Origin: Halorubrum persicum
GTDB taxonomy: Archaea > Halobacteriota > Halobacteria > Halobacteriales > Haloferacaceae
Length of the DNA: 64,000 nt
Reading direction: 5' to 3'
NCBI RefSeq assembly: GCF_002727125.1
Contig: NZ_NHOA01000084.1
Coordinates: forward strand, 1 to 64,000
A program made the translations under genes and the position numbers. The first letter of the stretch is position 1, and every line of letters starts with the position of its first letter. The notes under the pieces were generated by a model. It did not search any database. It saw nothing but the letters and a program-made list of their open reading frames with translations, and had not been told where the DNA came from. This document shows, piece by piece, positions 1 through 8,849 of this stretch.

Positions 1-70
1 TTGCTTCTCGCTCCACAAACTCTAAGTTGATCTCGTCTAAACAGCCGCTGAGGCGGTCGTTTTCGGGCAT
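1..70 (-). CDS. IS6-like transposase, N-terminal part cut by window edge
   Basis: Reading the minus strand from the ATG at 70 gives 23 codons beginning MPENDRLSGC and continuing into LEFVERE, after which the window ends. This opening resembles the N-terminus of haloarchaeal IS6-family (ISH14/ISH15-like) DDE transposases, which cut and rejoin the ends of their own insertion sequence. Only the N-terminus is visible, so the catalytic residues cannot be checked. The base composition around it is clearly more AT-rich than in the following genes, which fits a mobile element. The match is from memory of the family and is not proven. Confidence 0.6.
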   Translation of the reverse strand, partial: MPENDRLSGCLDEINLEFVEREA

Positions 71-176
71 AGATCACTTTGAAAACGCACCGCCTCTCCT
101 TTCAATCCTTATCTGAACACCGCCATCAGAAACCTGGCTCGGTGAGACCCGCCGTTCCGAGACCGGTCGCGCTCGA
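71..176. mobile_element. Probable terminal region of the IS element
   Basis: This AT-richer stretch lies between the transposase start codon and the first chromosomal gene. IS6-type elements have a short untranslated end with a terminal inverted repeat just upstream of the transposase start, so the IS boundary should fall in about 71-140. I could not fix the exact boundary or a target duplication because the other end of the element is outside the window. Confidence 0.4.
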
Positions 177-1316
177 CTACCCCGACTCCCCGGAGTCCCG
201 CAACACCAACGGACCGATCGCGAGCGTCCGCTTCGCGAGCGTGAGGACCCGGAGCACGTAGGCAACGAACAGCGAGAACGGCAGGAGTGTGGCCGCGAAC
301 GCGCCCCCGACGACGAGTGTCACGTGGTCGATCCCGAGCGTCTGCCCCGGGAACGTCTCGGCGTCGACGACCGCGACCATGAACCCCGCGGCGAGCAGCG
401 CGGGCACCGCGGCGTAGAGGATCAGCCGCGAGAGGTCGATCAGCGCCCACTGGAAGTACAGCGTCTTGACGTGCTCGCGGGCGGGGGCGAACAGCGACAG
501 CGACTCCCTTAGCTCCCCGAGGCGGTCTCGCTCCGCTTCGGTGAGCGCCTCGTCGTGGTCGGCGAGGATATGCTCGATCCGAGCGATCTTTCGGCTGTAG
601 TTGAAGTCCAGCGCGGCGAACACGACGTCGAAGGAGCCGAACGTCGCGCCGTCGAGCCGACCGCGCACGGCGGAGGCGTTCTCGACGACATCCGCGGTGA
701 GGTCGTCGATATCGGCTTCGAGGGCAGTCCCGGCCGGCCCGCCATCGCCGTTCCCCCGACTGCGCACCGACTCGCGGAGGTCCCGCGCACACCCCGACGC
801 GGCGCCGAGGATCGCGTCGAGGAACGCGGCGGGGTTCGTGGGAGCCGGCGCACCGGTCAGCGCCGCGACGTCGTCTCTAACCGCGAGCGTGTCGTCCATC
901 CGCTGCCGCTGGTCGCCGAGGGGGCCGTTCTCCTGCGTGAGCACGAGCTGGCCGATCGTGACGACGAGCGTCGCTCCGGTGACGATCGCCGTGATCATCG
1001 AAGCGAACAGCGTCTCGATCGGGTCGCTCGCCCCGACCTTCCCCGCGAGAGACGGGGAGAACGCGGCCGCCACGGCGACGAAGGCGAGGAAGACGACGAC
1101 CGTCAGGACGCCGGCGACGACGAGCCGGTTCGCGCGCACCAGCAGCCAGATCTTCAGTCGACTCTCGTCGGCGCGTTCGCGCATCGTGTCGGCGGTAGTT
1201 GCGTCGCGCTCGCCGTCGACCGCGCGACCGTCGTCGGTCGCGTCCCCGTCGTCGTCGGTCGCGGTACTGTCGTCGTCATCGGGCGCACCTGATCTCGGGT
1301 CCGTCGTCCCGCTCAT
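177..1316 (-). CDS. Membrane protein of unknown function, four TM segments
   Basis: The protein has 379 residues. It starts with a highly acidic, Asp/Thr-rich stretch of about 65 residues and then has a hydrophobic helix around 80-105 and a second around 120-150. A long hydrophilic, charged and probably helical region follows, and two more hydrophobic helices lie near the C-terminus. I do not recognise the family. The ATG at 1316 was chosen because the peptide before it is Arg-rich and not protein-like, and because this ATG overlaps the stop of a small upstream ORF (1313-1435) in an ATGA arrangement, which suggests translational coupling. Expected location: cytoplasmic membrane. Confidence 0.75.
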   Translation of the reverse strand: MSGTTDPRSGAPDDDDSTATDDDGDATDDGRAVDGERDATTADTMRERADESRLKIWLLVRANRLVVAGVLTVVVFLAFVAVAAAFSPSLAGKVGASDPIETLFASMITAIVTGATLVVTIGQLVLTQENGPLGDQRQRMDDTLAVRDDVAALTGAPAPTNPAAFLDAILGAASGCARDLRESVRSRGNGDGGPAGTALEADIDDLTADVVENASAVRGRLDGATFGSFDVVFAALDFNYSRKIARIEHILADHDEALTEAERDRLGELRESLSLFAPAREHVKTLYFQWALIDLSRLILYAAVPALLAAGFMVAVVDAETFPGQTLGIDHVTLVVGGAFAATLLPFSLFVAYVLRVLTLAKRTLAIGPLVLRDSGESG

Positions 1317-1435
1317 TGCGGTTCGACGGGCTCCGGGCGGTCGTCGACGTAGTGGGTCGCGTCGGCCTGCCGGATCACCGCCGCGCCGGCGACGCCGATC
1401 CCGGCGCTCCGCCGAGGCAGACGCCGCCCTCTCAC
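1313..1435 (-). CDS. Small ORF (40 codons) coupled to the downstream membrane protein
   Basis: This minus-strand frame starts at a GTG at 1435 and ends in a TGA that overlaps the ATG of the next gene by ATGA. Nearly all codons end in G or C, as in real genes of this genome, and the peptide has an ordinary composition: a short hydrophobic AGIGVAGAAVI piece and then an acidic tail ending RPEPVEPQ. A TATA-like element at 1482-1489 would start transcription near 1457. The size is at the limit of what can be judged by eye. It may be a real small protein or a leader peptide for the membrane protein gene. Confidence 0.45.
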   Translation of the reverse strand: MRGRRLPRRSAGIGVAGAAVIRQADATHYVDDRPEPVEPQ

Positions 1436-1481
1436 GGCGCGCCACGTCCGTTCATAACGGGCGACACGACGCCCGACCGAC

Positions 1482-1489
1482 ACATAAGT
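1482..1489 (-). promoter_or_regulatory. TATA-like box for the 1435-177 transcript
   Basis: The minus strand reads CTTATGTG here, about 25-30 nt before the expected transcription start near 1457. It is the only AT-rich element in the 278-base gap between 1317 and 1594. Apart from the small ORF, nothing else was seen in that gap. Confidence 0.4.
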
Positions 1490-1594
1490 TCACGGTGCGT
1501 GACGGAGCGCGTCGGACGTTCCCCCCGGTAACACCGCCTTGCGAGAACGCCCACCGACTCACGACACCGTGAGGGGCGCCGGTCCAGTTCGCGA

Positions 1595-2407
1595 TCACGC
1601 GACCCGGATCAGCACCGCGGACACCCCGACGAGCGCGACGTGGAACGCGGCGTGTGCCGCCATGGCGGTTTCGAGCGACCGCCGCCAGAACAGCCAGCCG
1701 AGCGCGATCCCCGCGAGCGCGTTCAGGAGCACGGTGCGGACGATCAGGGCGGGCGCGGACCCGACCGTCGAGACGAGCGCAGGGAGGTGTCCGACGCCGA
1801 ACGCGACTGCACTGACGACAATGGCGATCCACATCGTCGTCTCCCCCGGCGCCGCCGAGGGCTCGCCGATCCTGTTCCGAACCCACCAGACGACGAACGC
1901 GACCGGGGCCATAACGCCCCAGCGGAGGAGTATCTCCTCCGTCACCCCGCCGTAGAGCAGTCGCATCGGGACCGACGCGTAGAGGTCGCTCAGCGCCCCG
2001 CTCCCGGCCGACAGCTCCCCGAGAGACGCCCGGGTGAACTGCGCGAACGCGGCGTCCAGCACGGCGATGACGGCGAAGAGAACAACGCCCGCGACCGCCG
2101 CGAGCGGGAGCGACCTTCGGAAGGCGCTCCAGTCGGGGTCGCCGCCGGTCGCCCACGAGAACACGTGCGAGTCGAGGTCGAGCCGCGGAGCGGTCAGCGC
2201 TCCCGCACCGGTGAACACCGCCAACAGCAGCAGCGAATTGACCGACGCGATCGCCACGAGCGCCGCGTATGGCAGCGACGCGAGCTCGGGGGTCTCGCGG
2301 AGCGACGGCACCGAGTACGTCGCGAGGGCGAGCACGCCGAGCGTGCCGAACGCGAACAGCGCCCCCGCGCCGCGGACGAGGGCCCGGCGATCGGGAATGT
2401 CGGCCAT
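1595..2407 (-). CDS. CPBP family intramembrane glutamic protease
   Basis: This is a multi-pass membrane protein of about 270 residues with the CPBP (Rce1/CAAX-like, Abi) motifs in order: an EExxxR motif (EEILLRW), an FGVGH motif with the catalytic-site His, and a final HxxxH motif (HAAFH). These residues form the active site of glutamic intramembrane proteases, which cleave membrane-embedded or prenylated peptides. The archaeal substrate is unknown. An alternative ATG three codons upstream (2416) cannot be excluded. The gene is divergent from the threonine synthase gene. The only anomaly is that its function cannot be predicted from context. Confidence 0.85.
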   Translation of the reverse strand: MADIPDRRALVRGAGALFAFGTLGVLALATYSVPSLRETPELASLPYAALVAIASVNSLLLLAVFTGAGALTAPRLDLDSHVFSWATGGDPDWSAFRRSLPLAAVAGVVLFAVIAVLDAAFAQFTRASLGELSAGSGALSDLYASVPMRLLYGGVTEEILLRWGVMAPVAFVVWWVRNRIGEPSAAPGETTMWIAIVVSAVAFGVGHLPALVSTVGSAPALIVRTVLLNALAGIALGWLFWRRSLETAMAAHAAFHVALVGVSAVLIRVA

Positions 2408-2527
2408 CGGAAGCATCCATCGCCGCCGGTCGACATATACCTGCTGGCGAGAGCGGCGGGGGCGGGTGAGCGGACAGCCGCCGAAACGCAAGAAAACGCC
2501 TATCTTTCCGGCCGTCACAGCGTCGGT

Positions 2528-3730
2528 ATGCCCCGCTCGTTGAGCTGTTACCGCTGCGGAGAGCGCTACGACGACGACCGCGTCCGATGTGCCTGCGGTG
2601 AGCCGCTCTGGATCGACGCGCGGCCGACGGCGTTCTCGTGGGACGACTGTCGAAGCTGGGACGGAATGTGGCGGTACGAGGCGCTGTTGCCGATCGATCG
2701 CCCCGAGGGCGTCTCGCGGGCCGCGGGCGGCACGCCCCTCGTTCGGAGCCCCGGGCTCGACGAGGTCGCCGGCGCTCGGGTGTTCGTCAAGGACGAGGGC
2801 GAGAGCCCGACCGGCGCGTACAAGGACCGCGGGAGCGCGGTGGCGGTTCCCCACACGATCGCGACCGGCGACGACGTCGTGGGGACGGTTTCGTACGGCA
2901 ACATGGCGATCAGCACCGCCGCGCACGCGACGAGCCTCGACCGGGAGTGCGTCGTGTTCGTCCCGGCGGACATCCCGGCGGGTCGGCTGGAGCACATCGC
3001 TCGGTACGAGCCGACCGTCGTGCAGGTCGACGGCGACTACGGGGAGCTGTACGGCGACGCGCTCGACCTGTCCGAGCGGCTCCCGATCGACGTCCTCGTG
3101 AGCGACGCGCCGACCCGCATCAGCGGGTACAAGACCGCGCTGTTCGAGATCTGCGAATCGTTCGCCCCGGAGACGCCCGACGTGATCGCGCTGCCGGCGA
3201 GCTCCGGCGGGTTCGCCTCGGGCGTCTGGCTCGGTATCCGGGACCTCGAACGCGCGGGGCTGATCGACGAGTCCCCCCGGCTGTGTCTCGTCCAGACCGC
3301 CGCCAGCGACCCGCTGACCCGGGCGTTCGAGGCGGGCGCGACGGATCCGACGCCGCTGTCGCCCGACGAGACCGGCGAGACGATCGCTCACTCGATCGGG
3401 AACCCGAACCCGCCGAGCGGCGCTCGTGCGCTCGCCGCAGTTCGCGACACGGACGGCGCCGTCGTCTCCGTCACCGACGACGAGATACGCACCGCGACGC
3501 GCCAGTTCGCGGTCGACGGTGGCTTCTGCGTCGAGCCGTCGTCCGCGACGACGCTCGCGGGCGTGTCGCGTCTCGCGGACCGGGGCGAGATCGACGCCGA
3601 CGAGTCCGTCGTCCTCGTCCCGACCGGAACGGGGTTCAAGGAGTCGGGGGCCGGCGGGACCGACGTCTCGACCGAAAAGGTCCGCCGGGACGATCTCGCG
3701 GACCGACTCGCGTCGATGCTCCCGGCGTAG
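2528..3730 (+). CDS. thrC: Threonine synthase (PLP-dependent)
   Basis: The 400-residue protein belongs to the fold-type II PLP enzymes and would convert O-phosphohomoserine to threonine. An N-terminal zinc ribbon has Cys7, Cys10, Cys21 and Cys23. The PLP lysine is Lys99 in GAYKDRG, and an SSGG phosphate-binding loop lies near residue 223. A zinc ribbon before the PLP domain is typical of archaeal threonine synthases. The start is set by the ATG at 2528, about 25 nt after a weak CTATCTTT element. No other threonine genes are adjacent. Haloarchaea often carry several ThrC paralogs, so another beta-elimination or replacement substrate is possible. Confidence 0.85.
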   Translation: MPRSLSCYRCGERYDDDRVRCACGEPLWIDARPTAFSWDDCRSWDGMWRYEALLPIDRPEGVSRAAGGTPLVRSPGLDEVAGARVFVKDEGESPTGAYKDRGSAVAVPHTIATGDDVVGTVSYGNMAISTAAHATSLDRECVVFVPADIPAGRLEHIARYEPTVVQVDGDYGELYGDALDLSERLPIDVLVSDAPTRISGYKTALFEICESFAPETPDVIALPASSGGFASGVWLGIRDLERAGLIDESPRLCLVQTAASDPLTRAFEAGATDPTPLSPDETGETIAHSIGNPNPPSGARALAAVRDTDGAVVSVTDDEIRTATRQFAVDGGFCVEPSSATTLAGVSRLADRGEIDADESVVLVPTGTGFKESGAGGTDVSTEKVRRDDLADRLASMLPA

Positions 3731-3792
3731 GGCGGGGAACACCGATCGTATCTCCCGGCGGTACCACTCCTCTTGGTGGTCGTCGCGAAAAG

Positions 3793-3866
3793 GTCCGGGT
3801 GCGAGAATCGAACCCGCGTCTCAGCCTCCACAAGGCTGAAGGATAGTCCACTACCCTAACCCGGAC
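3793..3866 (-). tRNA. tRNA-His (GTG)
   Basis: The minus strand folds into a cloverleaf with acceptor arms GTCCGGG and CCCGGAC. The anticodon stem CAGCC/GGCTG encloses the loop TTGTGGA, giving the anticodon GTG. The T-arm contains GTTCGATT. The pairing leaves an extra 5' G opposite C73, the G-1:C73 pair that is the identity element for histidyl-tRNA synthetase, so G-1 is encoded in the gene. Confidence 0.95.
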
Positions 3867-3887
3867 ACGCGTCGATATCTATCCCGC

Positions 3888-3900
3888 TTTGATAAATAAC
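3888..3900 (-). promoter_or_regulatory. TATA-like promoter of tRNA-His
   Basis: The minus strand has a GTTATTTATC element centred about 27 nt before the tRNA 5' end, the expected archaeal TATA distance. Confidence 0.55.
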
Positions 3901-3990
3901 CGTTACGACTCCCGGACGGGCGTGTGACGCGGTGCCGTCCGGTGAGCGGCGTCGGGCGCCGGCGCGTCGACTGCCACCGCGACCACGTCG

Positions 3991-3998
3991 CTTTTACT
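3991..3998 (+). promoter_or_regulatory. TATA-like box for the gene at 4025
   Basis: CTTTTACT lies about 30 nt before the GTG at 4025. It predicts a leaderless transcript and supports the GTG as start. Confidence 0.5.
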
Positions 3999-4024
3999 CC
4001 CAGCCGGCGTATTCGCGGGTAACC

Positions 4025-4480
4025 GTGGCGTTCACCGACAAGATCTACGTGAAGAACCACCGGCAGCTCGCCTCCCAGCTGGAGACGAACATCCCGAAGG
4101 GAGCGTTCGCCGGCGCGACGCTGGACATGCTGTTCACCGGCGACGGGCTCTCGAAGCTCGACTCGACGACGCGGGACCGGATCTTGGACTTCGCGGAGGA
4201 TTTCCTCGACTGCGACTGTCAGGCGAACCCCTACTGCGGCTGTCCGGAGGAGAAGTTCATGCGGTACGTGTTGGAGCTCCGCGCGGAGGGGCTCGGGCCG
4301 CAGGCGATCGTGGACGTGATGAGCGACGACTACATGGTGTACGCCTACACCGGCGACGTGCTCTCGTTCCTCGACGACTCGGTGCGGCAGCTGGAGGCGC
4401 TCGAGACCCTCGCCGACGTCGAGGGGAACGAGGAGATGTCGGACCGGGCCCGCCGCGCGAAGCGGGAACTGTCGGGGTAA
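4025..4480 (+). CDS. Small haloarchaeal protein, DUF5814-like
   Basis: The protein has 151 residues and starts with GTG (MAFTDKIYVK). It has a cluster of Cys residues in the middle (CDCQANPYCGC), suggestive of metal binding or redox sensitivity, and an acidic helical C-terminus. It resembles the conserved small haloarchaeal proteins filed as DUF5814, a domain I also associate with haloarchaeal helicases, but I give this from memory and with moderate certainty. The upstream in-frame peptide is Arg/Pro-rich and was rejected as coding. No biochemical role can be stated. Confidence 0.75.
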   Translation: MAFTDKIYVKNHRQLASQLETNIPKGAFAGATLDMLFTGDGLSKLDSTTRDRILDFAEDFLDCDCQANPYCGCPEEKFMRYVLELRAEGLGPQAIVDVMSDDYMVYAYTGDVLSFLDDSVRQLEALETLADVEGNEEMSDRARRAKRELSG

Positions 4481-4585
4481 GGGCGGGCCGTCGCTGTCTC
4501 CTCGATCGCTGTTCTCCGGTCACCGCGTTCCCGCCCGCGTGGAGCCTCCGAACGGTCTAAGTGCGCTCAAACCCGAACTCGACCA

Positions 4586-5479
4586 ATGAGTCTTCGGCCC
4601 GCGTGGTTGACCTTCAGGCGATACGCGGCGACGACGACCGGGATGACGCTGGTGTTGTTCGCGCTCGGCGTGTACACCGCGGCGACCGGCTCAGGGCTAG
4701 CGTGTCAGGCCCAGTGGCCGCTCTGCTCCGATCAGTTCATCCCCACGCTCACTATCAACCCGGACTTCATCGAGTGGTTCCACCGCGTGTGGGCGATGGT
4801 CACCGGGTTCCTCATCATCGGCGTCGCCGGCTGGTCGTGGTTCGGCGGTCGGGACCGTCGAACCCGGCTGGCGGCGACGCTCGCGGTCGCGATCCTCCCG
4901 CTGCAGATCACGGTCGGCGCGCTCACCGTCACCCTCGGCGGACTCGTTCCCGGCGGCTACACGGTGTCGACGCACGCGGCGCACCTGATCGTCGCGCTGG
5001 GGATCTTCACGCTACTCGGGCTGGCGACCATCTGGGGCGGCGGCCGCGGCTCCCCCCGGCTGCTCAGGGCCGCGGTCGCGGTCGCCGCGGTCGGGATCGT
5101 CGCCAGCGCGGTGTTCTCGCGGGCGGTCCCCTTCGTCACCTACTCGCCGGGCGCGCAGGCGGGGTTTTACGTGACCGGGCTCGCCGGCCACCTCGGGCTC
5201 GTCGCGACCGTCGCGTACGCCACGGAGGCCGTCCGCAGCGGCTACCCGGGGCTCGACCGGTCGACCGCGAAGACGGTCCGCCTGCTCGCCGCCGGGTCGA
5301 TGGCCGCGCTGGTCGGAACCCTGCTCCTCGGCCGGGATCTGGTGTTGTACACCGCGTTCTGGCAGCAGCTCAACCTCGTCGCCCTCGGCGTCGCGGCCGC
5401 CCTCGCGCTCGGCGCCGCGTGGGCGGTCAGAGACGTCGGGTCGGAGGGGGCGACGACCGGTCCCGTCCGCGGCGACTGA
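4586..5479 (+). CDS. ctaA: Heme A synthase, COX15/CtaA family
   Basis: The 297-residue integral membrane protein has about eight TM helices in two four-helix bundles, as in CtaA/COX15. These enzymes oxidise the C8 methyl of heme O to the formyl of heme A for cytochrome oxidase. Candidate heme-ligand histidines lie in EWFHRVWAM and in STHAAHL. The Cys pair near the first extracellular loop (LACQAQWPLC) matches the redox Cys of many CtaA proteins. No other oxidase assembly gene is next to it. The start is the ATG at 4586, preceded by a weak TCTAAG element about 30 nt upstream. Confidence 0.9.
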   Translation: MSLRPAWLTFRRYAATTTGMTLVLFALGVYTAATGSGLACQAQWPLCSDQFIPTLTINPDFIEWFHRVWAMVTGFLIIGVAGWSWFGGRDRRTRLAATLAVAILPLQITVGALTVTLGGLVPGGYTVSTHAAHLIVALGIFTLLGLATIWGGGRGSPRLLRAAVAVAAVGIVASAVFSRAVPFVTYSPGAQAGFYVTGLAGHLGLVATVAYATEAVRSGYPGLDRSTAKTVRLLAAGSMAALVGTLLLGRDLVLYTAFWQQLNLVALGVAAALALGAAWAVRDVGSEGATTGPVRGD

Positions 5480-5561
5480 GGCGCGGAGCGATCGGTGAGA
5501 ATCCCGCTTGAGCGCGTGCAACGGCGCGTCCGGGCACGAATCACGCGCCCAAGGAGGAAAG

Positions 5562-5569
5562 GTTAAAAA
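5562..5569 (+). promoter_or_regulatory. TATA-like box of the amino acid ABC operon
   Basis: GTTAAAAA follows a purine-rich AAGGAGGAAAG stretch (possible BRE) and lies about 27 nt before the ATG at 5592. It predicts a leaderless four-gene operon transcript. Confidence 0.55.
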
Positions 5570-5591
5570 CGATTCCCGTTCTCCCACCGGT

Positions 5592-6389
5592 ATGTCATAC
5601 CGCGCGGAGACGGACATGAGCCGTCGCACGTACCTGAAGCTGACCGGCGGGGCCAGCGCCGTCGGACTCACCGGCGTCGCCGGCTGCCTCGGCGACGACA
5701 GCACCACGATCACTCCGGGTACGGCGCCCGGCTTCCCGCCGTTCGAGATGCAGCAGGACGGCGAGCTGGTCGGCTTCGACATCGACCTGCTGGAGGCCGT
5801 CGTCGGAGAGACCGACTACGAGCTGGGCGAGTGGGCCACCTTCGAGTTCGACTCGCTCATCCCCGCGCTCACCCAGAACGAGGAGATCGACGTGATCGCC
5901 GCCGCGATGACGATCACCGAGGACCGGCAGGAGACGATCGCCTTCTCCGACCCCTACTGGGAGTCGGATCAGGCGATCCTCGTGCGCGAGGGCGGCGACT
6001 TCCAGCCGTCGGCGTGGGAGGACTTCGAGGGCGTCCCCGTGGGCGCGCAGTCCGGGACGACCGGCGCCGACCAGGTGTCGGCGAACCTCATCGATCCGGG
6101 CATCATCGCCGAGGGCGACTACTCCTCGTACGACAGCTACGTGTTCGCGGTCGAGGACCTCGTGAACGAGAACGTGGACGCCGTCGTCATCGACCTCCCG
6201 GTCGCGGAGACGTTCGCGGCCAACCGCGACGTGGCGGTCGCGTTCGTCGAGGAGACCGGCGAGCGGTTCGGCTTCGGTATCCGGCAGGGCGAGTCGGAGT
6301 TCCAGTCGGCGCTGAACGACGGGCTCGCGACCGTCCGCGACGACGGGACGTACAGCGAGATCACGAACAACTGGTTCGGGCAGGAGTAG
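5592..6389 (+). CDS. Polar amino acid ABC transporter, substrate-binding lipoprotein
   Basis: The 265-residue extracellular binding protein belongs to the family-3 (GlnH/HisJ-like) solute-binding proteins. It has a twin-arginine signal SRRTYLK followed by a lipobox GVAGC, so it should be exported folded by Tat and lipid-anchored. The bilobed core carries family features such as GFDIDL near the start and the acidic substrate pocket. The second ATG (MSRRTY) 11 codons downstream is an alternative start, but the TATA spacing favours 5592. It heads an operon with two permeases and an ATPase. The exact amino acid cannot be read from sequence. Confidence 0.9.
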   Translation: MSYRAETDMSRRTYLKLTGGASAVGLTGVAGCLGDDSTTITPGTAPGFPPFEMQQDGELVGFDIDLLEAVVGETDYELGEWATFEFDSLIPALTQNEEIDVIAAAMTITEDRQETIAFSDPYWESDQAILVREGGDFQPSAWEDFEGVPVGAQSGTTGADQVSANLIDPGIIAEGDYSSYDSYVFAVEDLVNENVDAVVIDLPVAETFAANRDVAVAFVEETGERFGFGIRQGESEFQSALNDGLATVRDDGTYSEITNNWFGQE

Positions 6390-6390
6390 G

Positions 6391-7176
6391 ATGTCGGACC
6401 CGGGGACGCTCGCGCTCGCGGCGATCGCCAGCGTCGCGGCCGATCTCCCGGCGGGAGCGGCGCTCGCGGCGCTCGCGTTCATCGGCGAGGCCGCGGACTG
6501 GGAGTTCGTCGTCAGCAACGCCGACTACCTCGGTGTCGGCGCCCTGTTGACGATCGGGATCACGGTCGCGTCGATCCTCCTCGGTTTCGTCGTCGGGTTC
6601 CCCGCCGGTGCGGTCGAGGTGTACGGTGACGGACTCCTCGAACGGGCCGTCAGCATTGTCGGCATCGTGCTTCGCGGGACGCCGATCGTCGTGATCCTCA
6701 TCGTGATGTACTTCGTCGTCGGCGTTCCGCAGATCAACCTGGGCGTCGTCTCGATCTCCTCGGCGATGACGGCGGGGATACTGGGACTCGGCCTGCGCAG
6801 CGCCGCGTACCAGTCGCAGATCTTCCGGGCGACCCTCTCGAGCGTCGACGACGGCCAACTCGAGGCCGGGCGCTCGATCGGCCTGTCCCGGTTCGAGGCG
6901 GTCCGGTACGTCGTCGTGCCGCAGGCCCTGCGCCGGTCGATCCCGGGCTTTCAAAACGAGTTCACGATCGTGTTGAAGGACACGAGCATCGTGTTCGCAA
7001 TCGGGCTCGCGGAGCTGCTCACTCGGGGGTACGACCTGTTCTCGGAGCAGACGACCGCAGTGCTCGAAGTCATCCTCTTCATCAGTGCAATCTACTTCGT
7101 CCTCACGTTCACGACGAACCGCGCGCTCGATTACCTCGGCGACCACTACGCGATCCCGGAGGGTGAGTCGGCGTGA
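6391..7176 (+). CDS. Polar amino acid ABC transporter permease 1
   Basis: This 261-residue membrane permease is of the His/Glu/Gln type. It has about five TM helices and the cytoplasmic EAA coupling motif (EAGRSIGLSRFEAVRYVV), followed by VPQALR, which docks onto the ATPase. It begins one base after the stop of the binding protein and ends by overlapping the GTG of the ATPase gene, so the operon is translationally coupled. It probably forms a heterodimer with the permease at 7919. Confidence 0.9.
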   Translation: MSDPGTLALAAIASVAADLPAGAALAALAFIGEAADWEFVVSNADYLGVGALLTIGITVASILLGFVVGFPAGAVEVYGDGLLERAVSIVGIVLRGTPIVVILIVMYFVVGVPQINLGVVSISSAMTAGILGLGLRSAAYQSQIFRATLSSVDDGQLEAGRSIGLSRFEAVRYVVVPQALRRSIPGFQNEFTIVLKDTSIVFAIGLAELLTRGYDLFSEQTTAVLEVILFISAIYFVLTFTTNRALDYLGDHYAIPEGESA

Positions 7177-7919
7177 GTGACGACGACTTCCTCCGCGTGA
7201 CGGACGTCTCGAAGTGGTACGGCGACGAGCAGGTGCTCAACGAGGTCTCCTTCGAGATGAACCGGGGCGACGTGACCGTCCTGATCGGGCCGTCCGGCTC
7301 CGGGAAATCGACCATGCTGCGCTGTGTCAACCGGCTCGCGGAGGCGCAGGAGGGATCGATCCGACTGGACGGCGAAGAGGTGCTCTCGCCCGACCTCGAC
7401 GTCAACGCCCTCCGCCGCGAAGTCGGGATGGTGTTCCAGGGGTTCAACCTGTTCGCGCACCTCACCGCGGTCGGTAACGTCGCGCTCGGCCCGCGCCGCG
7501 TGCTCGGGCTCTCGGAGGCGGAGGCCCGCGACCGCGCCGAGGCCCAACTGGAGCGCGTCGGGCTCGGCGAGCAGTTCGACTCCTACCCCGCGGAGCTCTC
7601 CGGGGGCCAACAGCAGCGGGTCGGCATCGCCCGCGCGCTGGCGATGCAGCCGAAGCTGATGCTGTTCGACGAGCCGACGAGCGCGCTCGATCCGGAGCTC
7701 ATCGGCGAGGTGTTGGAGGTGATGCACGGGCTCGTCGACGAGGGGATGACGATGCTCGTGGTCACCCACGAGATGAGCTTCGCCCGGGAGGTGGCCGACG
7801 AGATCGTGTTCTTGGACGACGGCCACGTGATCGAGCGCGGACCGCCGGAACAGCTCTTCGAGAACCCCGAGGAGGACCGGACCGGCCGGTTCCTCGAACG
7901 GATCGCGAGCCACGACTGA
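7173..7919 (+). CDS. Polar amino acid ABC transporter ATPase
   Basis: The 248-residue ABC ATPase has Walker [10 protein letters not shown] at 39-47, Q-loop VFQGFN near 88, signature LSGGQQQR at 142-149 and Walker [14 protein letters not shown] near 162-174. An H-loop His follows in VTHEMSF. It energises import by the two flanking permeases. The GTG start overlaps the stop of the upstream permease (GTGA), and its own TGA overlaps the ATG of the next gene by one base. It is closest in type to GlnQ/HisP ATPases. Confidence 0.93.
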   Translation: MSDDDFLRVTDVSKWYGDEQVLNEVSFEMNRGDVTVLIGPSGSGKSTMLRCVNRLAEAQEGSIRLDGEEVLSPDLDVNALRREVGMVFQGFNLFAHLTAVGNVALGPRRVLGLSEAEARDRAEAQLERVGLGEQFDSYPAELSGGQQQRVGIARALAMQPKLMLFDEPTSALDPELIGEVLEVMHGLVDEGMTMLVVTHEMSFAREVADEIVFLDDGHVIERGPPEQLFENPEEDRTGRFLERIASHD

Positions 7920-8845
7920 TGGCGAGCGCGACGAGACCCGCGACGGTCCGGGAACGCGTGGCGGACTCCGACCGCTCGGTCGGCCGGCTCCTCCTCCTCT
8001 CCGTCGGCGCGCTGTTCTGGAGCTGGCTCGTCGTCAGCTGGGTCAACCGGTGGCTCGGCGGCGTCCTCGTTCCGGTCGGCCAGCCGCTCCTCCCGCCGGG
8101 CGCGGTCGAGGCGACCGTGGCGGCGGTCCCCGGACTCGCCGCGTACGCCGCCGACGCCGCCTTCGTCGTCGATCTCACGCCGGAACTGGCGCGGGGAACG
8201 TGGCTCACGGTCGTGATAACGGCCGTGAGCCTCGTGTTCGGCTTCTTCATCGCCGTGCCGCTGGCGGTGTCCCGCGTGTACGGGCGGTTCTCGGCGTGGC
8301 TCTCGCTCGCGTACACCGAGCTGTTGCGCGGGACGCCCCTCCTCGCGCAGCTGTTCGTGCTCTACTACGGGCTCAACCTCGCGAGCTACGTGCCCGGCGC
8401 GTTTTCCGGCGTCTTCGTTCGCGACGTGGTCTGGGTGGCGATCCTCGGCTTCACGCTCAACGGGGCGGCCTATCAGGCCGAGTACATCCGAGGCGCCTTA
8501 GAGAGCGTCGAGGAGGGACAGATCACCGCCGGCCGCGCGATCGGGCTCTCGAAGCTGGAGACGATATACCACGTCGTGCTCCCGCAGGGGCTCCGGTACG
8601 CGATCCCGTCGTGGACGAACGAGTTCGTCTACCTGATCAAGTACTCGTCGCTCGCGGCCTTCATCACCGTCCCCGAACTGTACTACCGGGCCGACCAGGT
8701 CGCCTCCGAGACGTTCCGGTACACGCTCATCTTCGTCGTGACCGGGGTGACGTACCTCGCCCTGGTCCTCACCGCGTCGAAGCTGATGGAGCGCGTCGAA
8801 GAGCGCGTCGCGATCCCCGGACTCGGCGTCGAGCGCGAGGAGTGA
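7919..8845 (+). CDS. Polar amino acid ABC transporter permease 2
   Basis: The 308-residue permease is homologous in its C-terminal two thirds to the one at 6391. It has the EAA motif [18 protein letters not shown] and the following [12 protein letters not shown]. The N-terminal region is about 90 residues longer than in the partner and includes an extra hydrophobic helix plus an extracytoplasmic stretch. The gene ends the operon. Different permeases in one operon suggest a heterodimeric translocation pore. Expected location: cytoplasmic membrane. Confidence 0.9.
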   Translation: MASATRPATVRERVADSDRSVGRLLLLSVGALFWSWLVVSWVNRWLGGVLVPVGQPLLPPGAVEATVAAVPGLAAYAADAAFVVDLTPELARGTWLTVVITAVSLVFGFFIAVPLAVSRVYGRFSAWLSLAYTELLRGTPLLAQLFVLYYGLNLASYVPGAFSGVFVRDVVWVAILGFTLNGAAYQAEYIRGALESVEEGQITAGRAIGLSKLETIYHVVLPQGLRYAIPSWTNEFVYLIKYSSLAAFITVPELYYRADQVASETFRYTLIFVVTGVTYLALVLTASKLMERVEERVAIPGLGVEREE

Positions 8846-8849
8846 GGCG

